Part shown: piece by piece, positions 1 through 5,273 of the stretch
Layout: each line of letters starts with the position of its first letter
How positions within the stretch are numbered: position 1 is the stretch's first letter
Assembly (NCBI GenBank): GCA_018679695.1
Contig: JAHHKH010000227.1
Coordinates: forward strand, 1 to 5,613
Length of the DNA: 5,613 nt
Reading direction: 5' to 3'
Origin: Maribacter sp.
GTDB taxonomy: Bacteria; Bacteroidota; Bacteroidia; Flavobacteriales; Flavobacteriaceae
Notes under the pieces: model-generated
What the model was told of the DNA's origin: nothing
The model's database searches: none
What the model saw: the letters and a program-made list of their open reading frames with translations, nothing else
Made by a program: the position numbers and the translations under genes

Positions 1-709
1 GTGCCCTATCATTATTTGTGCCCCCGAAGTATTTACGCCATAGGATAGTGCCTTGCGCATTGATCTTTGTTCCCCAAAACTCTCCAACACCATGTCGGGT
101 TAAGCTGTTCCCTTTTTCGGTATATCCATCGGCCCTAGCTGCCGTTATATCCAAAAAACCAATAAAAAAATAGCCCCCATCCTGGGTCTGTATAATGTCA
201 TAAGAATGGTCATGCCCCGAAAACCCAAAGCTTTTTTCCCACTCCAGATTTCCTGAGCCATCCATTTTTAAGATCCAGTTGTCATGAAAACCCTCATTAT
301 TGCTGGCATCACCATCATCGCTCATAGCATAGCCAGTAAGTATATAACCCCCATCATTGGTCTGTGCCAAAGATTGGCCCCTATCGTCCTTGCTTCCACC
401 AAAGGTTTTGTTCCATTCCATGTTCCCACCTGCATCCAATTTTAGAAGCCAATAGTCATTTACATCGGCTGTCTTGCCAACCAGATCACCGTCCATACTA
501 TTCGAATATCCTAAAATAGCATACCCACCGTCCGAAGTTGCAATAATGGCCTGGGCCGTTTCGGCTCCTGAACCTCCATAATTCTTGGCCCAGTCAACTT
601 CTCCCAAAAATCGGGACTCTTCCACTATTAACGGATCGTTTTGCTCTACACTATCTATAGAGCACCCTATAAAAACAAAAAAAAGTACTATGTATTTGAA
701 TTTGATCAC
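1..709 (-). CDS. DGGY-repeat beta-propeller-like lipoprotein (C-terminal part outside window)
   Basis: I read 236 residues from a GTG at 709-707; the gene continues past the left edge. GTG is chosen because an in-frame TGA lies two codons upstream (715-713) and no ATG precedes the lipobox. Residues 4-15 are hydrophobic and end in FIGC, so Cys16 should be lipidated and the protein exported to the envelope. From residue 40 on there are tandem repeats starting W-x-K-x-[YF]-G-G at W40, W99, W157 (FGF here) and W224. Each complete repeat has a DGGY core (60-63, 119-122, 177-180), followed by G-[YF] and often a DGD turn, then a W-x-x-K-[LMI]-[DN] strand. The period is 58-59 residues, with a longer third unit of 67. 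Such repeats are common in secreted Bacteroidota proteins and fit propeller blades, but I know no defined activity. The start overlaps the stop of the upstream lipoprotein gene by one base, indicating one operon. A C-terminal type IX sorting domain cannot be excluded because the end is missing. Confidence 0.85.
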   Translation of the reverse strand, partial: MIKFKYIVLFFVFIGCSIDSVEQNDPLIVEESRFLGEVDWAKNYGGSGAETAQAIIATSDGGYAILGYSNSMDGDLVGKTADVNDYWLLKLDAGGNMEWNKTFGGSKDDRGQSLAQTNDGGYILTGYAMSDDGDASNNEGFHDNWILKMDGSGNLEWEKSFGFSGHDHSYDIIQTQDGGYFFIGFLDITAARADGYTEKGNSLTRHGVGEFWGTKINAQGTILWRKYFGGTNNDRA

Positions 710-1944
710 TACTCAGACTTTTTAATAACAAACAGTCCTGAATTCATGTCACTAACAATTATCTTTCCACTTGCGAAATACGGATAAACGCTCCATACAC
801 CTTCAAAGCCCGCCCTATTACCGGAAGGGAATGTGTCGAAAAAGCCCTCTTCCGAAATGTTCTTGTTAGCAATGTCGGAAATATCCAAAACACGAACACC
901 GGCACTATAATTCGCCAAGAAATACTGGTCCCCTTTCACATACCCATTGTGATCAATGGCTGTTGTTTCCCCAGAATATGTAGTATGGAGTATGGGATTG
1001 TCCAAATCGGTAAGATCAAAAACCAATGTGCGGGAATCAAAACCAAAGTTCACCTCATCCAACTCATCACCCAGAATCAAATAGCGTTGGTCTTCGGTAA
1101 ACCATCCTTGATGGGTATAGGCTAAATTGGAGTAGCCGAAAGAAGCTATTGCCACGGGATTATCCTTATCGGAAATATTCACAATTGCCACTTGGTTTTC
1201 ATTGGCGCCGATAAAAATCTCAGCTCCTGTATAATCGGTATCCGGACCAGTATACGTAATCACCTGGGCATCATGGGAATAGCCATTGGCTCCATAACCG
1301 CCCGCAGCTTCCGGATTTTTTGGATTTTGAAGATCTACAAAATGAACCCCTCCATTAAATGCATCATCCCTCGCGGTTCCCACGGGATATGCAAATCCTG
1401 TTTCTTCATTGATAACCACATTATGGGCATTGCCAATACCGGTATACAAACCGTCATCGTTAAAAACCTCAGGAGCATTGCCGACATTACGAAGACGTGT
1501 CAAATCAAATACCTGCATACCATGATCGTCTGCTTCCGAAACGATATACGCATGATTTTGATATACTTTAATGTCGCGCCATGAGCTGGAACTTGTGGCC
1601 GAGGGCAATATCCCTAAATAAATAAAAATTTCGGTATTGGTTATATCAACAAAAGCGGTTCCGTTGTCAAGACCCATCAAGGCATATTCTTTATTGGTTG
1701 TTGGGTCTGTCCACCCCCAAACATCGTTCCCTGAGCTCGCATTGAATTGGGTGAGTGGGATAGTACCCAACAGATCGTACCCATTACAGGGATAATCCCC
1801 GGCCATTCCATTTTCACAAGGGGTAAATCCGGTCACAGGTGCAGCATCCAATGGGTCCTCATTTTCGGCATTGCCATCGTCACTGGAACAACCTGATAAA
1901 AAAAGGGCAAATACAAACAGTAGGTAGAACTGGTACTTCATCAT
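709..1944 (-). CDS. choice-of-anchor B / LVIVD-type beta-propeller lipoprotein
   Basis: The frame is open from 2019, but I place the start at the tandem ATGs at 1944/1941. From the second ATG (410 residues, numbered here) a clean lipoprotein signal follows: MKYQF, then a hydrophobic stretch to LSGC with Cys18. The longer form would add 26 polar residues before the signal and would overlap a promoter-like box. After Cys18 comes SSDDG, an acidic tail resembling Bacteroidota surface-export signals. C42 and C52 in PCENGMAGDYPC could form a disulfide. The rest matches the choice-of-anchor B family almost throughout: GNDVWGWTDP (71-80), SSSWRDIKVY (118-127), GNAHN (170-174), GYSHDAQ (220-226), YTHQGW (275-280), DELDE (292-296), AIDHN (328-332) and WSVYPYF (383-389). 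Blade strands of the [FV]-[VL]-[DN]-[IL] type recur at about 97-100, 145-147, 201-204, 253-256, 307-310 and 351-354. No C-terminal sorting domain is present, so the lipid is the anchor. The ligand and the activity are unknown. It is first gene of a two-gene lipoprotein unit. Confidence 0.9.
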   Translation of the reverse strand: MMKYQFYLLFVFALFLSGCSSDDGNAENEDPLDAAPVTGFTPCENGMAGDYPCNGYDLLGTIPLTQFNASSGNDVWGWTDPTTNKEYALMGLDNGTAFVDITNTEIFIYLGILPSATSSSSWRDIKVYQNHAYIVSEADDHGMQVFDLTRLRNVGNAPEVFNDDGLYTGIGNAHNVVINEETGFAYPVGTARDDAFNGGVHFVDLQNPKNPEAAGGYGANGYSHDAQVITYTGPDTDYTGAEIFIGANENQVAIVNISDKDNPVAIASFGYSNLAYTHQGWFTEDQRYLILGDELDEVNFGFDSRTLVFDLTDLDNPILHTTYSGETTAIDHNGYVKGDQYFLANYSAGVRVLDISDIANKNISEEGFFDTFPSGNRAGFEGVWSVYPYFASGKIIVSDMNSGLFVIKKSE

Positions 1945-1968
1945 AGCATTGAATTTGTTCTTTTCCAT

Positions 1969-1976
1969 CAAAGATA
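1969..1976 (-). promoter_or_regulatory. -7-like box for the lipoprotein operon
   Basis: On the minus strand the sequence TATCTTTG fits the Bacteroidota -7 consensus TAnnTTTG exactly. It would start a transcript near 1962, about 18-21 bases before the ATGs at 1944/1941. This supports those starts over the in-frame ATGs at 2019 and 1968. No convincing TTG -33 element is visible at the expected distance, so the call rests on one box. Confidence 0.45.
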
Positions 1977-1997
1977 AGGTTTCTATGATTTCCTTGT

Positions 1998-2005
1998 TAT
2001 TTTTG
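1998..2005 (+). promoter_or_regulatory. -7-like box directly in front of thiL
   Basis: TATTTTTG fits TAnnTTTG and is followed by CAGC and then the thiL ATG at 2010. A start site five to seven bases downstream would fall on or next to the ATG, giving a leaderless or nearly leaderless mRNA. No clear TTG -33 element is seen. The box lies back to back with the minus-strand box at 1969-1976, so the two promoters would share upstream DNA. AT-rich spacers can produce this motif by chance. Confidence 0.35.
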
Positions 2006-2009
2006 CAGC

Positions 2010-3059
2010 ATGTTAGCAAATAAGGATCAAGAGAAAACAGAATTGGAAGCCCTAGGTGAATTTGGGTTAATAGAACATTTGACCCAACATTTCCCCATTA
2101 GGCAACCTTCTACTGTAAAAGGGGTAGGCGATGATGCCGCTGTACTCGATTTCAAAGGGAAACAAACCTTGGTATCGACCGATCTCTTGATCGAGGGCGT
2201 GCACTTTGACCTAAGTTATATGCCTTTAAAACATTTGGGTTATAAGGCAGTGATGGTCAACCTATCCGATATTTATGCCATGAATGCCCTAGCTACGCAG
2301 ATTACCGTATCACTTGCAGTCTCAAACCGATTTCCGTTGGAAGCCTTGGAAGAACTTTATGCGGGGATCGATTTAGCCTGTAAAATGTACAATGTTGATT
2401 TGGTTGGTGGCGACACCACCTCATCTACCACTGGCTTGATACTAAGCATATCGGCCATCGGTGAAGCGGAGGCCGATGCAATTGTCTACCGCAATGGTGC
2501 CAAGGCAAATGACCTCTTGGTGGTAAGCGGGGATTTAGGGGGTTCCTATATGGGATTACAGGTATTGGAGCGAGAGAAAGAGGTCTTTAAAGTAAACCCT
2601 AACAACCAACCCGATTTGGAACCCTACTCCTATATCGTGGAGCGGCAATTAAAACCTGAAGCAAGAAAGGATATCATAGGATTATTGAAGGATTTGGAGG
2701 TGCACCCTACTTCCATGATTGATATCAGTGATGGGTTATCCTCTGAAATATTGCACTTGTGCAAACAGAGTAAGGTAGGTTGTAATTTGTTCGAAGATAA
2801 GATTCCCTTAGATCCAACAGTAATAGCCGCTTGCGAGGAATTTAAAATGGATAGTACTTTGGTAGCCTTAAGCGGGGGTGAGGATTATGAACTATTGTTC
2901 ACTATAGACCAAAAAGAATTCCCGAAAATAAAGGGCAATCCCAACTTAACAGTCGTGGGGCACATGACTGCTGAGAACGAGGGCGCACACTTAATTTCCA
3001 GGAATAACTCTAAAATTCCATTGACCGCTCAGGGTTGGAACTCATTTGCCAAAACATAA
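2010..3059 (+). CDS. thiL: thiamine-monophosphate kinase
   Basis: ThiL phosphorylates thiamine monophosphate with ATP to give thiamine diphosphate, the last step of cofactor synthesis, in the cytosol. It belongs to the PurM/AIR-synthase-like ATP-binding superfamily. The 349-residue product shows the family motifs in order: GVGDDAAVL (38-46), STDLLIEGVHF (56-66), VNLSDIYAMN (83-92), VGGDTTSS (132-139), VYRNGAKANDLLVVSGDLGG (158-177), DISDGLSSEI (237-246) and LSGGEDYELLF (286-296). The acidic Asp residues of these motifs (D41, D42, D58, D87, D135, D240) are the expected Mg-ATP and substrate ligands and are all present. Length is somewhat above the roughly 325 residues of the E. coli enzyme, with an added loop around 186-205 (EREKEVFKVNPNNQPDLEPY). 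The start is supported by the LGEFGLIEHL segment beginning 15 residues in, as I recall it in flavobacterial homologues. No other thi gene and no TPP riboswitch lies in the window, so it appears to be a single-gene unit. Confidence 0.97.
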   Translation: MLANKDQEKTELEALGEFGLIEHLTQHFPIRQPSTVKGVGDDAAVLDFKGKQTLVSTDLLIEGVHFDLSYMPLKHLGYKAVMVNLSDIYAMNALATQITVSLAVSNRFPLEALEELYAGIDLACKMYNVDLVGGDTTSSTTGLILSISAIGEAEADAIVYRNGAKANDLLVVSGDLGGSYMGLQVLEREKEVFKVNPNNQPDLEPYSYIVERQLKPEARKDIIGLLKDLEVHPTSMIDISDGLSSEILHLCKQSKVGCNLFEDKIPLDPTVIAACEEFKMDSTLVALSGGEDYELLFTIDQKEFPKIKGNPNLTVVGHMTAENEGAHLISRNNSKIPLTAQGWNSFAKT

Positions 3060-3278
3060 TTAGGCTGCGTGATCCGCAGTGCTATGTCTTCTTTGATATA
3101 TATTTTCCAAGGTCCTATTGATATCCTCCAGTTCAGGGGTTAATATAGATAGGTTGCCAGTTGCATCGGTGGTCACTTCTTCGCCACAATGAATGCATTT
3201 GTATTCCTTGATGTGTTGGGTAACTTTTTTGGAAACCGAGTAGTGGTGTCCAAAAATTTGGCATATTACTTTCTTCAT
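3060..3278 (-). CDS. small zinc-ribbon-like protein, uncharacterised
   Basis: This is a 72-residue protein if started at the ATG at 3278 (MKKVICQIFGHHY); an in-frame ATG at 3296 would add six residues. It carries C6, H11/H12, and C28-x-x-C31 (CIHCGEE), a plausible four-ligand zinc site. The C-x-[IL]-F-G-H-x-[YW] opening resembles short zinc-ribbon proteins of the DUF1660 type known from Gram-positive phages, and similar short proteins occur in Flavobacteriaceae as far as I recall. The C-terminal half (LTPELEDINRTLENIYQRR) looks helical and charged. There is no signal peptide, so it is presumably cytosolic. Its function is unknown; binding of nucleic acid or a protein partner is only a guess. 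It converges on thiL with the two stop codons touching. I favour a real gene because of the coherent Cys/His pattern and because it ends exactly at the thiL stop rather than overlapping it. Confidence 0.75.
   Translation of the reverse strand: MKKVICQIFGHHYSVSKKVTQHIKEYKCIHCGEEVTTDATGNLSILTPELEDINRTLENIYQRRHSTADHAA
3064..3080. terminator. possible hairpin at thiL / zinc-ribbon gene junction
   Basis: CTGCG (3065-3069) and CGCAG (3075-3079) form a perfect five-base stem with the loop TGATC, extendable by one G-T pair. It starts five bases after the thiL stop and lies inside the last codons of the convergent small gene. No T-run follows on either strand, so it is not a standard intrinsic terminator. 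It could still stop or stabilise the thiL transcript 3' end. Confidence 0.25.
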
Positions 3279-3308
3279 TATGTAGGTTTTAAGCATGTAT
3301 TTATTGGG

Positions 3309-3323
3309 ATTTGGGGGCCAAAT
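3309..3323. repeat. short perfect dyad upstream of the zinc-ribbon gene
   Basis: ATTTGG (3309-3314) and CCAAAT (3318-3323) form a perfect inverted repeat around GGG. It is centred about 38 bases upstream of the chosen start of the small minus-strand gene. This is the right size for an operator half-site pair, but six-base arms in AT-rich DNA are weak evidence. I saw no exact TAnnTTTG box for this gene. Confidence 0.25.
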
Positions 3324-3438
3324 AAATACAATAATTTTAGGTTTGGGGCAATCTTAAAAGTGGTTTGTGAAACACTTTATACTACAACGCCCATTACTGT
3401 ATTTTATTAGGACTTACACCATTTTCGCAGCATAAATT

Positions 3439-3491
3439 CGATGAATTGCATTTTAATCGATGAACGGCTCGTTTCTGACGATGAAATGCAT
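3439..3491 (+). repeat. three CGATGAA direct repeats upstream of brnQ
   Basis: CGATGAA occurs at 3439-3445, 3458-3464 and 3479-3485, spaced 19 and 21 bases, about two helical turns each. The outer two copies extend to 13 bases (CGATGAATTGCAT at 3439-3451 and CGATGAAATGCAT at 3479-3491) with one mismatch and are exactly 40 bases apart. The middle copy shares TCGATGAA with the first. The array ends three bases before the TTG of the predicted brnQ promoter, the usual place for an activator site. No regulator gene lies in the window to identify the binding protein. Confidence 0.5.
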
Positions 3492-3493
3492 GA

Positions 3494-3523
3494 TTGTCCT
3501 TTTCACTTTTTACTTTATCTTTC
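3494..3523 (+). promoter_or_regulatory. predicted promoter of the brnQ unit
   Basis: TTG (3494-3496), a 19-base spacer and TATCTTTC (3516-3523) fit the Bacteroidota consensus TTG-N(about 19)-TAnnTTTG, missing only the final G. A start site near 3529 gives a leader of about 12 bases before the ATG at 3541. This argues against the longer in-frame reading that begins at 3460. No Shine-Dalgarno sequence is seen, as is normal for this phylum. Confidence 0.55.
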
Positions 3524-3540
3524 CTACAACAATACCGATC

Positions 3541-4821
3541 ATGAATAAAACCAAGGAAACCCTTGTTACAGCCTTTGCCCTTTTTTCGCTTTTCTTCGGA
3601 GCGGGGAATTTAATCCTTCCCCCACTGCTTGGTTTTAAGTCAGGAGAATTTTGGTGGTTGGTGACCCTGGGTTTTTGCTTGTCCGCGGTTATGATACCCA
3701 TTTTAGGTATTTTGGCCCATGCCCGGTTACAGGGTACTATGTTCGATTTTGGAAAGAAGGTATCCCCAACCTTTGCCATTGCCTATTCCTTTGTCGTTTA
3801 TGCCATTTCAATTGCATTGCCCTCTCCCCGTACAGCATCGGTGACCCACGAAATAGCGATACAACCGTTTTTCGATTCCCCATATTGGGTAACCAGCATT
3901 GTTTATTTTGCCCTGGTCTTTGTCTTTGTTATGAACCGTTCCAGGATTCTCGATATTATCGGTAAATTCTTAACCCCGGCCATTATCATTATCCTCCTGT
4001 TGATTATGGGTATTGCCACTTTCTCCTATGCTTTCGATTTTGGGGACACTGCTTTTGCCAATCCTTTTACCGATGGAATATTGGAAGGCTACCAAACCTT
4101 TGATGCCATCGGTGCGGTAGTGGTAGGTGGTGTCATTATCATCTCGATTAATCTTAAGAACAAGGATGCCTCCTATGATGAGAAGAAGGGCCTTATTCGC
4201 AGGGCAGGTTGGCTGGCAGGTTTGGGTTTGTTTTTAATCTATGCCGGACTTATTTTCACAGGAGCCTTGATGCATGGTGAATTTGATGCCGAGATCTCGC
4301 GTACGGCCCTGCTTAATGGTATCAGCATAGCCTCCTTGGGAAATACCGCCAATCTCTTTTTAAGCATCTTGGTGAGTCTTGCCTGTTTTACAACCGCGGT
4401 CGGTATTGTCACCGGAACCGCGGATTTTATGAAATACAAATTTGGCGATTCCCAAAGGGCCTATGCGCTAACGGCCATCTTGGGTTGTGTCCTTGGAGTC
4501 GTTATGGGGCAGTTTAATGTTCATTATATTATTGTGGTTGCGGTACCTGCCCTAATGTTCATCTACCCCATCACCATTATTCTGATATTATTGAATGTGT
4601 TGCCTGGGAAATATGTCCCTTCTGTTGTTTTTAAGGCAGTCATTGTTACCACTATCCTATTTAGTATTCCCGATTTCTTAGGGAGTATAGGTGCTGGAGA
4701 GACAATGACTTCTGTCAAAGAATTTATTCCTTTGAGCACCTATAGTATGGGGTGGGTCTTACCGGCAGGCGTAGTTTTTGTGCTTGTCAATGCATGGGTC
4801 AATTTTAAAAATGAATTATGA
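3541..4821 (+). CDS. brnQ: branched-chain amino-acid:cation symporter, LIVCS family
   Basis: This is a 426-residue inner-membrane protein of the BrnQ/LIVCS family, which imports leucine, isoleucine and valine with Na+ or H+. The start at 3541 aligns with the known BrnQ N-terminus: a short polar MNKTKET, then the first membrane segment with the signature FFGAGNLILPPLLG (18-31), the likely broken helix of the substrate/ion site. An in-frame frame extends back to 3460, but those 27 residues lack family character and overlap the predicted promoter. Further family marks are LPSPRTASVTHE (93-104) and GYQTFDAIGAVVVGG (183-197). Around a dozen hydrophobic segments run to the end, for example near 8-28, 40-60, 78-94, 117-131, 144-164 and 188-203, close to the usual 12-helix, 430-residue size. 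The extreme end (NFKNEL) is polar. Its stop overlaps the next gene's start in ATGA. Which branched-chain amino acid is preferred cannot be read from the sequence. Confidence 0.95.
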   Translation: MNKTKETLVTAFALFSLFFGAGNLILPPLLGFKSGEFWWLVTLGFCLSAVMIPILGILAHARLQGTMFDFGKKVSPTFAIAYSFVVYAISIALPSPRTASVTHEIAIQPFFDSPYWVTSIVYFALVFVFVMNRSRILDIIGKFLTPAIIIILLLIMGIATFSYAFDFGDTAFANPFTDGILEGYQTFDAIGAVVVGGVIIISINLKNKDASYDEKKGLIRRAGWLAGLGLFLIYAGLIFTGALMHGEFDAEISRTALLNGISIASLGNTANLFLSILVSLACFTTAVGIVTGTADFMKYKFGDSQRAYALTAILGCVLGVVMGQFNVHYIIVVAVPALMFIYPITIILILLNVLPGKYVPSVVFKAVIVTTILFSIPDFLGSIGAGETMTSVKEFIPLSTYSMGWVLPAGVVFVLVNAWVNFKNEL

Positions 4822-5264
4822 AAGCTTACACACTGCTTGTATTGCTCATCCTTATTGTTAGCTGCACTTCAAGACCATCGAATAGCGATGAGGAACAAGC
4901 GATAAAAGACACCCTAACTGCCATGTGGGATGCCATTGAAAAAGAGGATATAGATCGTTATGCCTCTTATGTGCATGAAGATTTTACCCAATTCGGGGAG
5001 AACGATCCGATCCTGAATATTGGAAAAACAATAGAAGTTGATGGGGTTAGGGAATGGGTAAGAAATTCTGATGACATTCATACCGAAATGATCGAACCCA
5101 GAGTAACTGTCAAGGAAAATGTTGCTTGGATTACCTACTACTGGTCCGATTATGGAACCACCAACGGTACTGCTTTTGCCTCCAAGGGCAAATCCACACG
5201 CATCTTCGTTAAGGAAAATGGGAAATGGTTATGCATTCATGGGCATTATACGCTATTGCCTTAA
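4818..5264 (+). CDS. SnoaL/NTF2-like (DUF4440-type) lipoprotein
   Basis: A 148-residue protein. Residues 3-15 are hydrophobic and end in LIVSC, so Cys16 is a good lipidation site and the protein should be periplasmic or outer-membrane bound. From about residue 24 a single NTF2-like fold of the SnoaL_3/DUF4440 kind fits. It opens with the helix EEQAIKDTLTAMWDAIEKED, then the typical Y-x-x-Y-V-H-E-D-F, the strand VAWITYYWSDYG (103-114), and the closing WLCIHGHYTLLP. These folds form a cone-shaped pocket used by small enzymes or ligand-binding proteins. The conserved ending with aromatic and His residues is present, but no specific activity can be assigned. The ATG at 4818 sits in ATGA with the brnQ stop and has no separate promoter, so expression is probably coupled to the transporter. 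The residues after Cys16 (TSRPSN) are not acidic, unlike surface-export signals. Confidence 0.88.
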   Translation: MKAYTLLVLLILIVSCTSRPSNSDEEQAIKDTLTAMWDAIEKEDIDRYASYVHEDFTQFGENDPILNIGKTIEVDGVREWVRNSDDIHTEMIEPRVTVKENVAWITYYWSDYGTTNGTAFASKGKSTRIFVKENGKWLCIHGHYTLLP

Positions 5265-5273
5265 ATGCCATTC

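Noticed and set aside
1192..1584. Open frame of 130 codons on the plus strand
   Set aside because: It lies wholly antisense to the choice-of-anchor B gene, whose family motifs run through the whole stretch; the product has no recognisable domain.
1941..2010. TPP riboswitch or thiamine-linked leader upstream of thiL
   Set aside because: The 68-base spacer is too short, and the probable start site is at or near the ATG; no thi-box-like sequence is seen.
3189..3410. Open frame of 73 codons on the plus strand
   Set aside because: It begins antisense to the zinc-ribbon gene and runs into the AT-rich spacer; the product is low-complexity hydrophobic and unlike any family I know.
3460..3540. In-frame 27-codon extension upstream of brnQ, which could look like an extra membrane segment
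   Set aside because: BrnQ homologues start with the short polar segment seen from 3541, and the extension covers the predicted promoter and direct repeats.
3510..4439. Open frames on the minus strand (3510-3779, 4239-4439) and in another plus frame (3651-3965)
   Set aside because: All are shadows of brnQ, which is conserved across its full length.
5242..5269. GGCATT / AATGCC inverted repeat near the end of the SnoaL-like gene as a terminator
   Set aside because: Only six pairs with a 16-base loop and no T-run; too weak to call.
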